Shown here: positions 1 to 12,889 of the stretch, one piece after another
Position numbering within the stretch: position 1 is the first letter of the stretch
Layout of the letters: every line of letters starts with the position of its first letter
From: Owenia fusiformis
Lineage: Eukaryota; Annelida; Polychaeta; Sabellida; Oweniidae
Length of the DNA stretch: 64,000 bases
Direction: 5' to 3'
Assembly (NCBI GenBank): GCA_903813345.2
Contig: CAIIXF020000005.1
Coordinates: 2,542,001-2,606,000, forward strand
The notes under the pieces: model-generated
The model's input: only the letters and a program-made list of their open reading frames with translations
What the model was told of the DNA's origin: nothing
The model's database searches: none
Position numbers and translations under genes: made by a program

Positions 1-61
1 AGTAATCGCGTGATAATTATCAATCTATTTGACAACAATTTCGTTTCAATAGTTTAAATTT

Positions 62-660
62 TAACCCGGGACGAACAGACACAATGAAGGACATGCGGAA
101 ATGTCATTTTAGAGATTGGTAAGTTTAACCTCATTTTACTTGTATAAATGACCATTTAATACAATAATATTGTGTTGAATCGCTTGATGTTATGTGTTTT
201 TATATTGTTGTCAAGTATCAGTTGCATGTTATCGCGGAAAAATGGTTTCGGTGGATCCAAAACTTGCATCAATGGAAAGAATAGTAAAGAGGTTAAACTC
301 AATAATGGCCCCAAGAAAATTCTTAATAATAAATAACGCCGTTATTGAGTTTAACGACGTTGAACTATGTGTCACTTTGACTTGTGGGGAAAAATCAACC
401 ACATATTTATTGGGGGACTTTGACTTTCTGAGTTTCTCATCAATGCACAGCCAAAACCCAAATGGCAGTGTACAGTAGTGTTGTCGCGATGTGCCATCAT
501 CGTACACTGATGGGTTTTCGAAAGCATCAGTAATTTTCAGGAGTAGGGGAAGTCGTCCTATCATCGAACGGGTACTCAGGGAAACTACTGACGATTTCAA
601 ATATGATAACTTCAACTTACTTTGAGAATATGAGACGAAAGATCAACCTTTCCTCTAAAA
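62..660 (+). other. possible exon remnants, unrecognised
   Basis: A short open stretch begins at an ATG near 81 and meets a good donor (gtaagt) after about 38 bases. A second open stretch (GTG at 194, stop at 478) has a peptide-like composition with the internal Met at about 242. I recognise no domain in either. The 3' part overlaps the left end of an inverted-repeat element that starts at 546. It could be chance coding or the end of a gene lying to the left. Very unsure. Confidence 0.15.
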
Positions 661-1168
661 TGTAAGTATGTGTTTGACATTTCTCAATCTCCGAACGCTA
701 ACACTTTAAGACCCCTTAGACTCGCATGTGCGGTGGTCCTAATAATCGCACAGTCGTCCTAATTATCGCACAGTTATGTTTCAGATGTCATTTCACGATA
801 CTGTATACATGTCTCTGTTTATAACAGATACATACATATGCTGTAATCATTTTTCTATCAGTTTTAGTGTAAAATATCAAAAAAATATACATTATACACT
901 TACTTTTCTGTCTTTATTTGGAGGGGGTCAAAATTTGTCAGACGAATTTCACTTCTTGCGCAAAAGCATTTATGACAATGGCGGAAGTAAACAATTCTTA
1001 AAAAATGAAGAGATATTTCTAAATATATGAATAAATCATGAAGATTGGGAGTAATGGTGTTAAACTGTTTTTCGTAACACTGGTTTAAAAGATGGTGGGT
1101 GCATATTTTAGCTATTTAGGACAATCGTGCGATAATTAGGACCGTACGATAATTAGGACCACTTCCCC
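546..1168. mobile_element. short TIR element with repeated inner motif
   Basis: The left end reads GGGGAAGTCGTCCTATCATC and the reverse complement of the right end reads GGGGAAGTGGTCCTAATTAT. Both ends are flanked by TA (544-545 and 1169-1170), as expected for a TA-targeting DNA element. The motif GTCCTAATNATCG(C/T)AC recurs as two copies at 735-773 and two inverted copies at 1119-1160. No transposase is present, so it is a non-autonomous element. Confidence 0.6.
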
Positions 1169-1248
1169 TAAGCTTAAATCGCTGCATATCGCAATGAACA
1201 TCTGAAAAAAGTCCGAGAAAAAGTTCACATACTTATAAATGTTTTTTA

Positions 1249-1304
1249 GAAAGCACTAGAATACTGAATGCAAGCATTCTACCACTGAACCATAAGTGCT
1301 TTCA
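1249..1304 (-). other. tRNA-Gly-like A-box hairpin
   Basis: On the minus strand this stretch contains TGGTTCAGTGGTAGAATGC, which fits a pol III A box and resembles the D-arm of tRNA-Gly. It is closed by complementary 9-base ends (GAAAGCACT with AGTGCTTTC). It is only about 55 nt and lacks a visible T-arm/B box, so it is not a working tRNA. It may be a tRNA-derived repeat fragment. Confidence 0.25.
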
Positions 1305-1750
1305 TGTATGAAAACCTACAATGGAAAAATATATGGGGACACATAGGCAGAATAAAAGAGACAAAAATCAGATCATTACAATATAAAATAATACATCAGG
1401 TGTACCCTACGAATATTCAATTAGAAAAATGGAAACTAAGTAACACCAAGAAATGTAAATATTGTGTAGAAGAGGAGGATACTTATGAACATTTTTTTAT
1501 TAAGTGTCACCAAATAAAAAGAATTTGGGATGATGTTAAAACAGTGTTAAAAAGAAAATATGAAAATATTACTTTCACTGATGTAGATGTACTTTTATTT
1601 TATGAGAACAAAAAAAAATCTGTACAAGATTATGTAAATCAAGTCATACTTATCGCAAAACACTGCATAAGCAAGTTTAAATATGGAGAACATCCAAATA
1701 TATCATTTCTATTTCAAAACGAACTAGAAATGAGACAATTATTGTGACAT
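1304..1750 (+). mobile_element. 3' end of a non-LTR retrotransposon (zinc-binding C-terminus)
   Basis: The open frame gives 147 residues in the style of the region after the RT domain of L1-like LINEs. A cysteine/histidine cluster (KCKYC then EHFFIKC about 10 residues on) matches the zf-RVT type, and the flanking sequence is typical LINE C-terminus (LQYKIIHQVYPTN, IKRIWDDV). The endonuclease and most of the RT are missing, so this is a 5'-truncated, dead insertion. The stop is at 1747. Confidence 0.65.
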
Positions 1751-1751
1751 T

Positions 1752-3052
1752 TTTTGTATTTTGTTGTATTTTCTTCTAATACTCCTGATGTTGCATTCTG
1801 GGAGTCAATCCTCCTTGGATCACAAACATGGCGATTCATGAAAACATTCGTTCGATTTGGTTGGAATTTACATGGCAGGGTATTACAAAATTCCCTTAAA
1901 CTTGAATATGCATCAGTTTTAGTGGTTCACTTTTCATATTACCCTTATTAATCTGATAGTTATACAAATTAACATATGTCCAGTAAAAGAAAATATTATC
2001 TGCCCAACACAAGAAAAGATATTTCACTTTTTGTGGTTTTACAACATGGGGTCTATGGGGAATCTCCCCGACCTAGAAATCACATTTTCAAAGAAAATTA
2101 AATTTTCAAAGTTGATAAACTCTTTTCAAAATCACATTTCTAAATGTAATTTTACATGTAGATTCCAAATATGACATCAGTTTGACTGAATTGTGAATTT
2201 TTAATGATGTAAATCAAGATTATTTCTACTCGCATCTGGGATATTAGTTTCAATTAAATGACAATTTCTCAAATCTCAGCCTAGACTACTGAATCTTTTC
2301 ATTTAGATAATGAACAAGCTACATGTATACCTACTCCTATTAATATGAGCCTGATTTGCATTTTGTCTTACTTTTGACATTTTTAGCAAGGCAATCCTAT
2401 ATTTCTCTTGACGAATATATCAACAACATCAGCATTTACATCATTATCTCTTCCTTTTACTATACTCTTGTACCCTTGCCCTTGCTTGTGAAAAATGTTT
2501 AAATTCTCCCAAATAATAAGAATGGTAACCTTTCTAATTGAAAAATAATACATAATTGTAAAAATCTTTAGTTTTCCTGGAATAAAGTATGCACTTTTGT
2601 GATTTTTAGAAAATAGACATGACAAGGAATGACATGAGCCAAAAATATAATATTGAAACAATTTTTGTTTAGCCCTCGGTTTAGCCTGCTCACTATCTGA
2701 TTTTCTCTTTAAAGTTGATAATCATTTACATTTGCTATCTTCTTTGGCAATATATTTGTTTTTAAAAATGTAGTACAATAATGTGGAATCGGGTTAAAGG
2801 GCCACTTAAACATTCTTGATAAATGTAATCATTTTGAATTTGATGACCTTGTGTTGTTCGTTTTATCATGTGTCTCAATTAAGTCTACAATGTTGAGAGT
2901 AGAGTTCATCAACGAGATAGGTCCAAAGCCCATTTCTTAATTTCTAATTTATATTTTGAATTATCTGGAGTGTTTATTTGAATTCTTAAAAGTTTATTGT
3001 TGCCAGCATTAAAAGTGAAAAAGTATTCCAAAAAGATGCAGTTAACTTGTGG
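1752..3052. other. non-coding spacer with one copy of a dispersed repeat
   Basis: No gene seen. About 1893-2245 is a diverged direct copy of 5088-5440; the shared blocks include CCAGTAAAA(G/C)AAAATATTAT and AATGATGTAAATCAAGATTA. A shorter relative lies near 8609-8700. Confidence 0.5.
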
Positions 3053-3060
3053 TGTTAAGT

Positions 3061-3452
3061 CCCGGGGGGTTCACTCCAATATACAATGTACCTCTTAATA
3101 CCAAAGACCGCCTTTTTGATCATTCTTTCCATGTCAATTTCCTCTTAAGATTGAAAGTTTCCATGCATACTTCCTCTCGGACTTATAAAAGGGAGTAAAT
3201 TTCCTGAAATATTGGTGTATAACTATAAAATCCACTTTTTAGGTGATTTATCCAAGACCTCGCCAACTGATTTTACCGATTTATTACCATTATTTGTAGA
3301 AAAACTGATTTTTGACTTAAAAAGGCTCTCTCTTCGACAAATTTTCCATGTTTTTTTCCTCTCAGATTGGCCAGCTTCCATGGTTTATGCCCTAAGCCAA
3401 AATTGCCCCTGCTGCACATGCCTACCCAAATTATTTAGAGTGAACCCCCGGG
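3061..3452. mobile_element. hAT-like MITE with CCCGGGG ends and 8-bp target duplication
   Basis: The ends are CCCGGGGGGTTCACTC on the left and GAGTGAACCCCCGGG on the right, inverted with respect to each other. TGTTAAGT occurs directly before (3053-3060) and directly after (3453-3460), an 8-bp target site duplication as made by hAT-type transposases. The 392-bp inside has no transposase frame. Confidence 0.75.
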
Positions 3453-3460
3453 TGTTAAGT

Positions 3461-6400
3461 ATCCCTGGCCTTCACACGCTAAGAAATATATTCAGATATT
3501 CAACTCCACATAATTCAATAGCATTATCCTTATGATAAACAATTAGGGTTATTCTGGATTCTATTATATGGACAATACACTGTCCTTATTATAAACAATA
3601 ACCCAGAGGCAAATAGTAAGTTACCAGTTTCACTACCACGTGGCTTATATTAGGCATATCAGGTATATTAAAGATCTAATAGCAAAGGTTTTGCAAAAAT
3701 AAATCAATGCAGTGTAAAACAAATGTATGTATAATGAAGAAATAAATATTTAATGAAAAAAATAGATTATGTGTTTGTAATATTGGTATTAACTTAAGAT
3801 TAAAAAGTGTCACTATCTCTTTCATTTTTCAACAAATATAGGCTCACGTGACATATGACGCGGGGCAGTCAATTTTGATCTATCGTAGACCATATCAGTA
3901 TCAAACTGCCGATATTTCAACCTCGTCTTGCGAGGCCATTTTTATTTGAAACATCTTGAATTTGGTGTCAAAATAAAGCTGGTCACGCCCACTTTCAGAG
4001 TTATCAATGAATCATTTACTACGACTACTATATTCATTTAGGAGGCGTGTAAAGTTAACCAATCAGAAAGACAATTGCTCCATATATGACAGTTCATTAA
4101 CATATTCAGTGTTTACTATTGTTTTTCGCGTCATGACAACACGAGTAGTAACCAATCAAAATGCCGTATTTTATCACGTGAGTTCAGAGTGACATGCACA
4201 ACATGTAAGTTTAGTCTGAGCTGATCGCGATGTTGAACAATTTCTTCTCGGAATTTGTCCAGAGAAATCAGCGATTCTAAATTAAGGTAGGATCTCCCAT
4301 TTCTTCCTGTACAAGTTTTAACTTATCTCTATCGAATCCTAAAGTTTTGGATGAAGATATGAAGCATACGTTTAAAAACGAAGCGATTAATTTGACGATC
4401 TGATTTTGCAATTTGCAATGGCCAATTTACTGCAAGTCTGCGTGTATTTGACAAGAGATAGCGCCAAGTCTTGTATCCGAATGCTTGTTAAGCCACTCAA
4501 AAACAAGATCCATATTTTCTAAATTTGATAACTTTGCAGAGAGCCCGTTTTCATAACATGTTTTCCGCGTCTAAATTCAAACTGAGTAGAATTATAGGAT
4601 CGCTGGGATTCTCAGTCAATGGCAACGGGTCTTCATTCCAGAACGCACATTTTTTTAGTTGATTCTCCGTCATAGTACTTATCTAAAGTCCATATCTGCT
4701 CTTTTACTGGCATACTTGGACATATTTCCCCTCCTTAAATTGTCCTCCTTAAATAACACCCTCTCGCCGATTTATATATAGCCATTTCCCAGAACCCGGG
4801 AGTCAGAATCGCTCATGTTTGCCATATTGAACATGTTGAAATATGTACTGTAATATCTGTAATACTAGGCATTGCCTGCTACGCGTAAGGGTCACGTGAC
4901 TAGCGCGATACAGGAAAAATGGGGAATTTCGAAACAACAATTTTTGGGCACTTTTATTGCAAATTTCAGGTATTTATAAGTGTTTGTGGTATAAAATATA
5001 ATCCACAGACATAAATGAACATCCAAACTACATATTTTATTACGTTTTGGAGCCTTTTTTGCTTTTAAAATGACATCTTTAAAAACTTCCCTTTAAACTT
5101 GAATATTCACAGGTTCTCGTGGATCCATTTTCATGTATGTATTTCATTTATGTATCTGATAGTTGATAAATGAAAATATATCCAGTAAAACAAAATATTA
5201 TCTGTCTAATAAAAGAAAAGATCTTTCACTTTTTGTGATTTCATCACATTATTGGGGTCTGTGGGGAGTGACACGGTCTTAGAAGTTTCAAAGAAAATTA
5301 GATATTCAAAGCAATGATAAACAGTTTTTGAAACCACATTTGTAGATGTGATTTTACATGTGGATTTCAAATATGATATTACTTTGACTGAATTTTGAAT
5401 ATTTAATGATGTAAATCAAGATTATTTCTACTAGGATCTAGTCTAATAGCAATAAGGATTAGCCTGGTTTCAGTTATATGTACAATACATGTATTGTCCT
5501 TATGATAAACAATTAAGATTGTCCTGCATGGTTTCAAACTCCATCTCCAGTATCTACAATATATTCAGAAGTAAGACAGTACTTTAAGATACTTCAAATC
5601 CTGTTTGAACAGTCCTTGAAGTGGCTGATAGCCTGGTATATTATATCACTTTCACGTCTTCTTATTTTATCAATAGCCAATCAGAATTCAGAAAAACAAA
5701 GTCACATTTTATGCATTCAATCTACAATTATTCAGATGCATTCATTGTCATATTTTATTTAGAGGAGTCTTTTCATGATCACGTTTTGGTAAGTATTTTT
5801 ATTTCACTGCCACTGACAAATTGTTATAGCCTGCAACTTTTTTGTGGATTGTTTTTGGTGATTGTAAGTCAGAAGTCAGTGTTTGGCATCTGTAACAAAT
5901 TCTTATAAGTTCTAATAACTTTACAAGTATGGTCTATCTTCACATTTTTACCGTCAACATATAAACAATGTTATATTTTTGCCAATATCTGTTACCATGG
6001 CAATTAAACTTACAAGGTTATCATGTTAATGCCTTGTCTTTGACTTAAATCTGAATTTTTGGATAATGTTCAGCTATTTCACAAATAAAAAACTAATAGA
6101 TGGTCTTTTTCATTTTTATTTACATTTATATAAGCTGCAATGTTATAGATTTCTTTTCAGCATATTTCAATGAAATGCAGGACTTCATACAGTGGGCCTT
6201 TCTATAGGTCTAAAGTGTTTCCATTTTAAATAACACTGTATGTTGTAGTTGATGTTGAGAATGACGTAAAGTTATTGTTTATGATTTTCTCTTGGATGTG
6301 CAAAGAGCAGAGATATACATGTAGATGATTTGAGGCAAAATTGTGCATAGTTATCAACACAATGAATTAATGGTGAGGTAATTCTATTGAAGATATTGTA

Positions 6401-6782
6401 TAATCATAAGATAAGATTGCTTATCCAGACATATCGGTAATTTGACCTACTTTTGTTATTTGACCGACACTTGTAACTTGACCTTTGTTTTAAAAATAAA
6501 TAATGTGAGCCTACTGGTTGATGAAAGGGTGCCAATAAGGGAAATCACTTTATATTCTTTTTCTTTGTTTGGATGAAATTATTTATGTATTTTTATAAGC
6601 TTTAATTACATGTACTTGTACATGCCAGTGGGCCTTTAGTTTTACTGTGCTAACTGTTTTGTCAATTCAGTCTAAGGATAGGTAGATTTTAAGATTTTAG
6701 GTTTGGAAAATTTTTGTACATTTATGAAAATTAGGCCTACCAAGGCCTACTTTCCAAATGAGGCCTCAAGAATTAAACCCCC
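3461..6782. other. non-coding spacer with dispersed repeats
   Basis: No gene supported. It holds the second copy (about 5088-5440) of the repeat at 1893-2245. About 5460-5525 resembles 3525-3600 (shared TTATNATAAACAATTA block). A diverged copy of the hairpin repeat family lies near 5800-5890. Slightly GC-richer stretches with CACGTG motifs near 3845, 4157 and 4892 might be promoter-like, but no first exon could be tied to them. Confidence 0.4.
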
Positions 6783-7441
6783 AAAGGAGGAGGGAAGTAT
6801 CGCAATAGATTTCGTCATATGTTGGATTTTGGCTATTTTTGTTGAAGATTTAAACAGGTACATACGTTAGGCCAATGCATTGCCCCCAGGAAAAGCACTC
6901 ATCGAGATGATAAAATAATTTTGACTTGGAGACAGGGAAGATGCAAACAACCCACCCAAATTTTTTTTTCTGAAATGTTTTCCTGATTTTCAACCCCTTC
7001 CACTCCTGCTTTTTTTAATAAGTGATTCCTTTGGGGGGTTCTAAAGATATCCATTATAGGTGACCAAAATTAGCTGAAAGCAATGAATTGCATGAGTTTT
7101 CATTATGGGAAAATAACACGAGAAATATTGTTTTGCACTTTGTCTTAAAGGAATCACTTATTCCTTTAAAGGGGTTAACTTTATGTCAAAACACAACATA
7201 TTGATGAAAGAAAAATTAAAAAAGCAGGAGTGGAAGGGGTTGAAAATCAGGAAAAAATTTCAGAAAAAAACTTGTGGATGGGTTGTTTGCATCTTCCATG
7301 TGTCAAAGTCATTTTATCATCGCTAGGATTTTCCTGGAGGTAATGCATTGACGTAGCATTTGCATCTGTTTAAATCCTCAGAAAATAGCCAAAATCCAAC
7401 ATACGACTGTCCGAAATCTGTTGCGATACTTTCCCTCCTTT
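6783..7441. mobile_element. foldback element with long imperfect arms
   Basis: The left arm (about 6783-7035) and right arm (about 7146-7441) are reverse complements over roughly 250 bases with scattered mismatches. The outermost bases are AAAGGAGGAGGGAAGTATCG and, reversed, AAAGGAGGGAAAGTATCG. The arms enclose about 110 bases. No coding capacity seen. Confidence 0.65.
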
Positions 7442-7670
7442 ATATAAATTGACGTGAGTAGACATTACCCTTTCTCAGTCATTTTGCTGTCATGTTATCC
7501 TCTAGAAAGATAAAAAACTTGTAAAAGTCAGATTAAAATATTGTATAGGTCATTGTATTGAAGTAAGGTCACACTAAATATGTTATACCATTAAACACTT
7601 GTAAATTGTGGTTGTGGTAAGATCTAATTCTGACGTGCAAGAATGTCAGATTTTCTTTTGCCACCAATAT

Positions 7671-8286
7671 CAGGCCTCCTAGACTTCTAATAACGAGAAC
7701 ATCAGTTCTGACCCTGCAAACTACGTTCTTTGCACTAGAACCACAATTCACATGTCCTGAACAAGAAATCTTTAGTCACGCACCACCATTTACTCAGTCC
7801 CGAACATATTTTACCACTCAAGAACAGAGATCCGTGCTCACGATACACCTGTATCCACTTATTGAAGATAACAGTATGAGTATCTTCAAGCTCCAGGAAA
7901 CACAAAACATTGGGACTACTTTGCAATCCGCACGCATTGACATTTTCAGTGAAAGGGCTGGGTAATAAAAACAAAAACATGGATTTTCATTGGCTGCGGA
8001 GAGTTTATGACTCTATTGAAATACATGTGTACATGTATAAGGGTCAATGTAAACTCCTGTTGTTGCTTGCAATTGGAAACCCAAATACCCGGAAAGCACT
8101 ATGTACAAATTATTCGCGAGCATGGATCTCTGTTCGCAAGTGGAGAAATATATTCGGGAGCGAGGAAATGGTAGTGCACGACTAAAGATTTCACATTCGC
8201 GACGTGAGAATTGTGGTTCTAGCGCAAGGAACGTAGTTTGCGAGCTCAGAACTGATGTTCGCGTTGTTTGAAGTCTTGGAGGCCTG
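7671..8286. mobile_element. inverted-repeat element
   Basis: The left arm begins CAGGCCTCCTAGACTTCTAA and the right arm ends in its diverged reverse complement (GTCTTGGAGGCCTG). Complementarity runs for about 180 bases (7671-7850 against about 8108-8286), including GAACATCAGTTCTGA against TCAGAACTGATGTTC. The short reading frames here are products of the repeat, not genes. Confidence 0.6.
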
Positions 8287-8289
8287 AAT

Positions 8290-11200
8290 ATGAGACATGA
8301 TCTCTAGTCAGTCTTGTCTGACACTTACTATGATGTGGGATTTGTTGTACTTTAGCATTGCTATTATCATCTTCTTGATGTAACCTTACTATAGTCAAAG
8401 TTCATGTTAGTCATAAAATAATTTTTATAGAACATCAGAAATTTTATATATCAGTTATCAAAAAATGACCAATATCTTAAGGTGAACTACTTATTTTCCC
8501 ACAATAATGACACCTTATTTACTTACCTATATCATTGTATTATAATAACTCAGTTTCACCGCCAGGTGGGTTGTTCGGGTCAGATAGCATGGTGGGTATA
8601 GTAGAAAGTTCCCTATCCCTAACTTAAATATTTATATTTTTAGTGGTTCAACTTTTATATCACCCTTATGTATCTTATAGTCATGCAAATTAATTATAGA
8701 GGTTCATTTAACATCAAGTCAAATGGTCTGAAGTGTTTCACCAACAGAGGTGTACCACGTCCAGAGGTTTTCCACTTTGTAGTATATTTTTCAGCTTCAG
8801 TTCACTTCGAAATCATTTCGTTTCAAAATAATTTCACAATTTTGCAGAAAATAAGGTTAACTTGATCACGCAGTGCACAAAAGATTCAAGTTTAAGATAT
8901 ATGAGACCCAGACACCTCTCATGACTCAGCATTAAAATTGTTTCGAAGTACTGGAAAAGTAGTAATTAAATCTGTACTTAGTTTGCATTAGAACTAATAA
9001 GGTAATAATAAAAATGTATTGCAAATATAAATAACAATCGGATTCACTTCAGGTCTTCTTAACATCCAACATTTCTCTTTCACATTTTCTGCTCTCTTCT
9101 CTGGATGCATTTTATGTTCAACTTGTAAAATGTCTCAATTTTTGGAATTTATTGTAAAATATCCTGATATGAGTGGCATACCCCTCCTCATCTACTTAAG
9201 ATTTGTAGCTGTACCATCATATGGCAGCATTATCACTATATGGTCTCCCTGTGGATATTTTGTGTCTGCTTTGGTATTTTCCGAGAATCTGAATGCCGCA
9301 GGAATATCCTAAGGAAACCCTGCAACGTCATCTCAAAGGTACATGTAGTATCATGGCAGCAGAAGGTTTTTAGTCTCCACAAGTTCAAAATAGACCATGC
9401 AGCAACATATGTGACTGCTAGATATGTGACCTTGGGAATGCTGTGGCAGCCTATCAATAAACTCATTTCAAAGGGCAACATGTTGAAACCTTGTGGCCCT
9501 TGGGCTAAGATTTCACTATGTTCCCATCTGAAATGAGATTATTAGTATTAGCAGCACCTATTGAAAACTAAGTACAAACTCGTTATTTGCCTTGGACCAG
9601 GGCAGATAATGACCACTATGGTTCATCACTATGGCTCCACCTATTGCTTGTGTCAATATAGTAAAATATAAGCCTTCCAAATTCATGTTAATACCCTGAG
9701 AACAGGCCAGGCCTTGCAAGATGGTGATAATTGTTATTATTGGCCATAGATATTTTTACACTCGTACAGCTGCCTCATCAAATGTGACTAAGGCATTAAC
9801 CATGTAACGACTCTATTATCACTCACTTGAATTTTTAAATATTAGTCTATTTATCACAATTTCTTCCTTATACCACATTCATTGATATTTCTGAATCAGA
9901 GTAGTCTGTTATTAGGGGGTATGTGCCTGTAACATTGATTCTATTACCTTTATTTTGAAGAAAATTACTGCGGTTACGGTCATCAACAGGCAGACATGTA
10001 GCTGAGGTATCCATCAAATCAATTGACTATACAAGATTTCTTAAATACCATTTTATGTGTAAAATGGGTTGACACTGACAGTCAATGGGTCTCGGCCAAT
10101 ATAAATATTGCTAATTCACTGGAATATGGGCAGACTTCCAAACTAATTAATAAATTTGAGATGTTTATTTGGCACTTTCATCAAGTTTATTTTGTGATGC
10201 TTTTCCTCATTTTAAAATGTTCTATAGTTCGTCTCAATGAGCGACCCTGCAGAGGTTAATGTGTGAATGAGTTAAACCCAAGTTACTGTGATGTAATTGA
10301 TATTGACTGCTGCTTGGAGATTGATCATTATAATTATACTGAGACTTCACTCTCCAGGCAGATATTGGACAAGTTTCTGATTTCTCATCCAACATGTAAA
10401 GATCACAAAATTATAATTTGTAATTGTTTTGTATCTGACAGGGAAAGGTACTTTTAGGCAAGCCAGGCTTCATTGAGAGTGTGTGGAAACATGTGGAATA
10501 TGTGGAATCAAGTGGCTCTGAGTTTTGTGATTTATTTATAGATATTTAGAGGCATCTTGCTTCATCAATCATCAGCTTCAGACCTAATGTAAGTGATGGT
10601 GATGGAGCATAGGAATCAATGATGGTGAAAGAGTTATATATGTCAACTTTTTCACAAGTACTGTCAAATGACCAGCATTTTATTTTGAAATAAAGGCAGA
10701 ACTCTTTATTGGAAACTGTAAACTTTTGACGGAGATAGTCATTAGCAAAAACTATTAAGACTGTGACAACTTTTCAAAAAGTTATCCTTAGTTTGTATCG
10801 TTCCTGTGACATCTCCATTTAAAGAAATCATTTGGCCAATTGATTATGGTTAAAAGTAAGATTGATCAATCTACTGTCATGTTATAATAGATGCTATCTT
10901 TATAATAATCTGCAATTTTCTGGTAGACAGTCCATAGGTCTTGGTTTTCTGGCAGAACTCTGGTTCATTTGACGTCAATCAATAGTTATGGAGGTATAAA
11001 CTATCTATAAAAGCCTCTTATATTATAGTTACTGTAACTGCACTAAAAGACAGAAAAATATTTCTCGGTTATGTGGCATATTCAGCGGAAGCTTAAAGAA
11101 CAATTAGGTGAAATAATGATGCATATGCTATAATATCATATCGTGAATTATAGAACTTCGCAGCTTCTTCTATAAATCCCTGACAGCATCCAGACGTCTA

Positions 11201-12748
11201 ATTGTAGATCAGTTTTGCGAAAGCATATTGCACATTTAACAACAGACCTGGATTGATGACTTTTAACTAGCAATCTGTATTGATCTAAAGTCAAGAAAGT
11301 CAAGATCATCAAACTTATTTTTCAGACAATCATTAGATACCATGGATTAATTGTCCATTCCTGTTGCAGAAATGAAGTACTTGCCCAGCATTCAAAATGA
11401 TGAAATGTCAATAGAAGCACTTACCCAGAATGCATCATTGTTCTTTTTCATGAGATTTAATTCCAGAACTATTTGATAATTTTAGTAGAATATATATGAG
11501 TTTGTAATATGTACAATGTTTTTCATTTTAAATCATTCAAAAAATTAGAATCTGGCAAACTGAGTTAAAATTATTTCAAGTAAGATCGATGTTGTGAGTC
11601 TATGAAACCTAAATTGCATGCAATTGGTTGAAGTATTGCATTGAGAATTATTTATTTTAAGCTCGGAAAAGTAAGGTACATGATTGTAACAACTGCAACA
11701 AATAAATAAAAAAAATAGTTACAAAGAACTGTGGGATGGGCAAACCTCTTTTACACCAGATTAGGAAATGATTTTTCTATTGCTCTTTGACTCATTACTT
11801 GAAGCTACATACAGTTGTTCTTGAACATATTCTAATCTAACTTGAACATTAAAGACTGATGGAAAATCAAACTAAATTAATTGGAAATTACTTGGGACTG
11901 GAATTCTGTATAATGGTGAAGAGGCATTAGTGAATTATAGTGCCAGACTGACATTGTTAAAGCAGAAGTAACAGTGTATCTGTGCCTTTAATCAGGTTCA
12001 AGTATTTTTACTTTTTTTGTTTAAATGGATATTAGGGCTTTAGTTATGGCAGCAGTAAACTAAACATACTTACAAAGAGGAACTTGACAGGTGATGTATT
12101 ATTGGATATATAATGTAAATCTAGATAAGAGGGGACTTTACTTTTATTTAAAAATAGACTTTGTTTTCTTTTAAAAATAAATTTTATGTTAATATATAGG
12201 AGTTGTCATAATTTAGTACAAGTCAATTGTTTTGCAATTTTTATTATTTGATTGTCAAGAATTAATATGTCTTATCTCGTCATAGTTGTCAGTACATGTA
12301 AAGTGAATTAATTTCTGATTATTTCAAGTTGAAACATTTTTTAATTACTCTTAAAGCTACTTGTAAATAAAGTCCCAGATCCACCTGTTTTTAAGAACAG
12401 TGTGCTTTTTATGTTGCGACCAAAAGGTGTGATTGTGACAGTGGTGTTTGGTGTCTGTAACAAATGGTAGGTGGTGACATTTTGCATGTTTATGTTTGTC
12501 TAATTTTATAAGACATATATAGGACATCATGTTCTGAAAAATACAGCCAGTTTTATTAAGTATCTTGTTATAATGCAGGGCTCACATTATTCGCGTTGCC
12601 AAAGTAGTATATATCCAGGTTACTATATTCTTATATTTTAAAACCATTTTCTCACTTCTTCAATCTTCAACCAAGAAATCCATGAAATTATGAACAATGA
12701 TCAATTCTTAAGTAAACATTTTATACCAGGTAATAGAATTGCCATATA
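8290..12748. other. non-coding spacer
   Basis: No gene seen. Open frames near 9130-9536, 10023-10259 and 10263-10457 have no recognisable domain and lack supporting splice sites. A copy of the hairpin repeat (GGTGTCTGTAACAAATGGTA) lies at about 12,430-12,500. Confidence 0.4.
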
Positions 12749-12750
12749 TA

Positions 12751-12887
12751 ATGCCCTGGTCACATTTGCACCGATTTTCACTACGGCACCCGAGTATTTT
12801 GTTCAAAATTGAATGCAATATTGAACAAAACACTCAATCGGGCAGCGGGCGCCGGCCGATGGATTGGAGCAAATGTGACCAGGGCAT
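12751..12887. mobile_element. small palindromic MITE with TA flanks
   Basis: ATGCCCTGGTCACATTTGC on the left is mirrored by GCAAATGTGACCAGGGCAT on the right, and TA lies on both sides (12749-12750 and 12888-12889). The 137-bp interior is GC-richer than its surroundings and includes GGGCGCCGGCCGATGG. Confidence 0.65.
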
Positions 12888-12889
12888 TA

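Noticed and set aside
7569-8185. Three frames around 7.6-8.2 kb as a gene
   Set aside because: They fall in the arms of an inverted-repeat element and mirror one another.
9130-9536. Overlapping frames of 60-98 residues
   Set aside because: No recognisable domain, both strands open, no supporting splice or start context.
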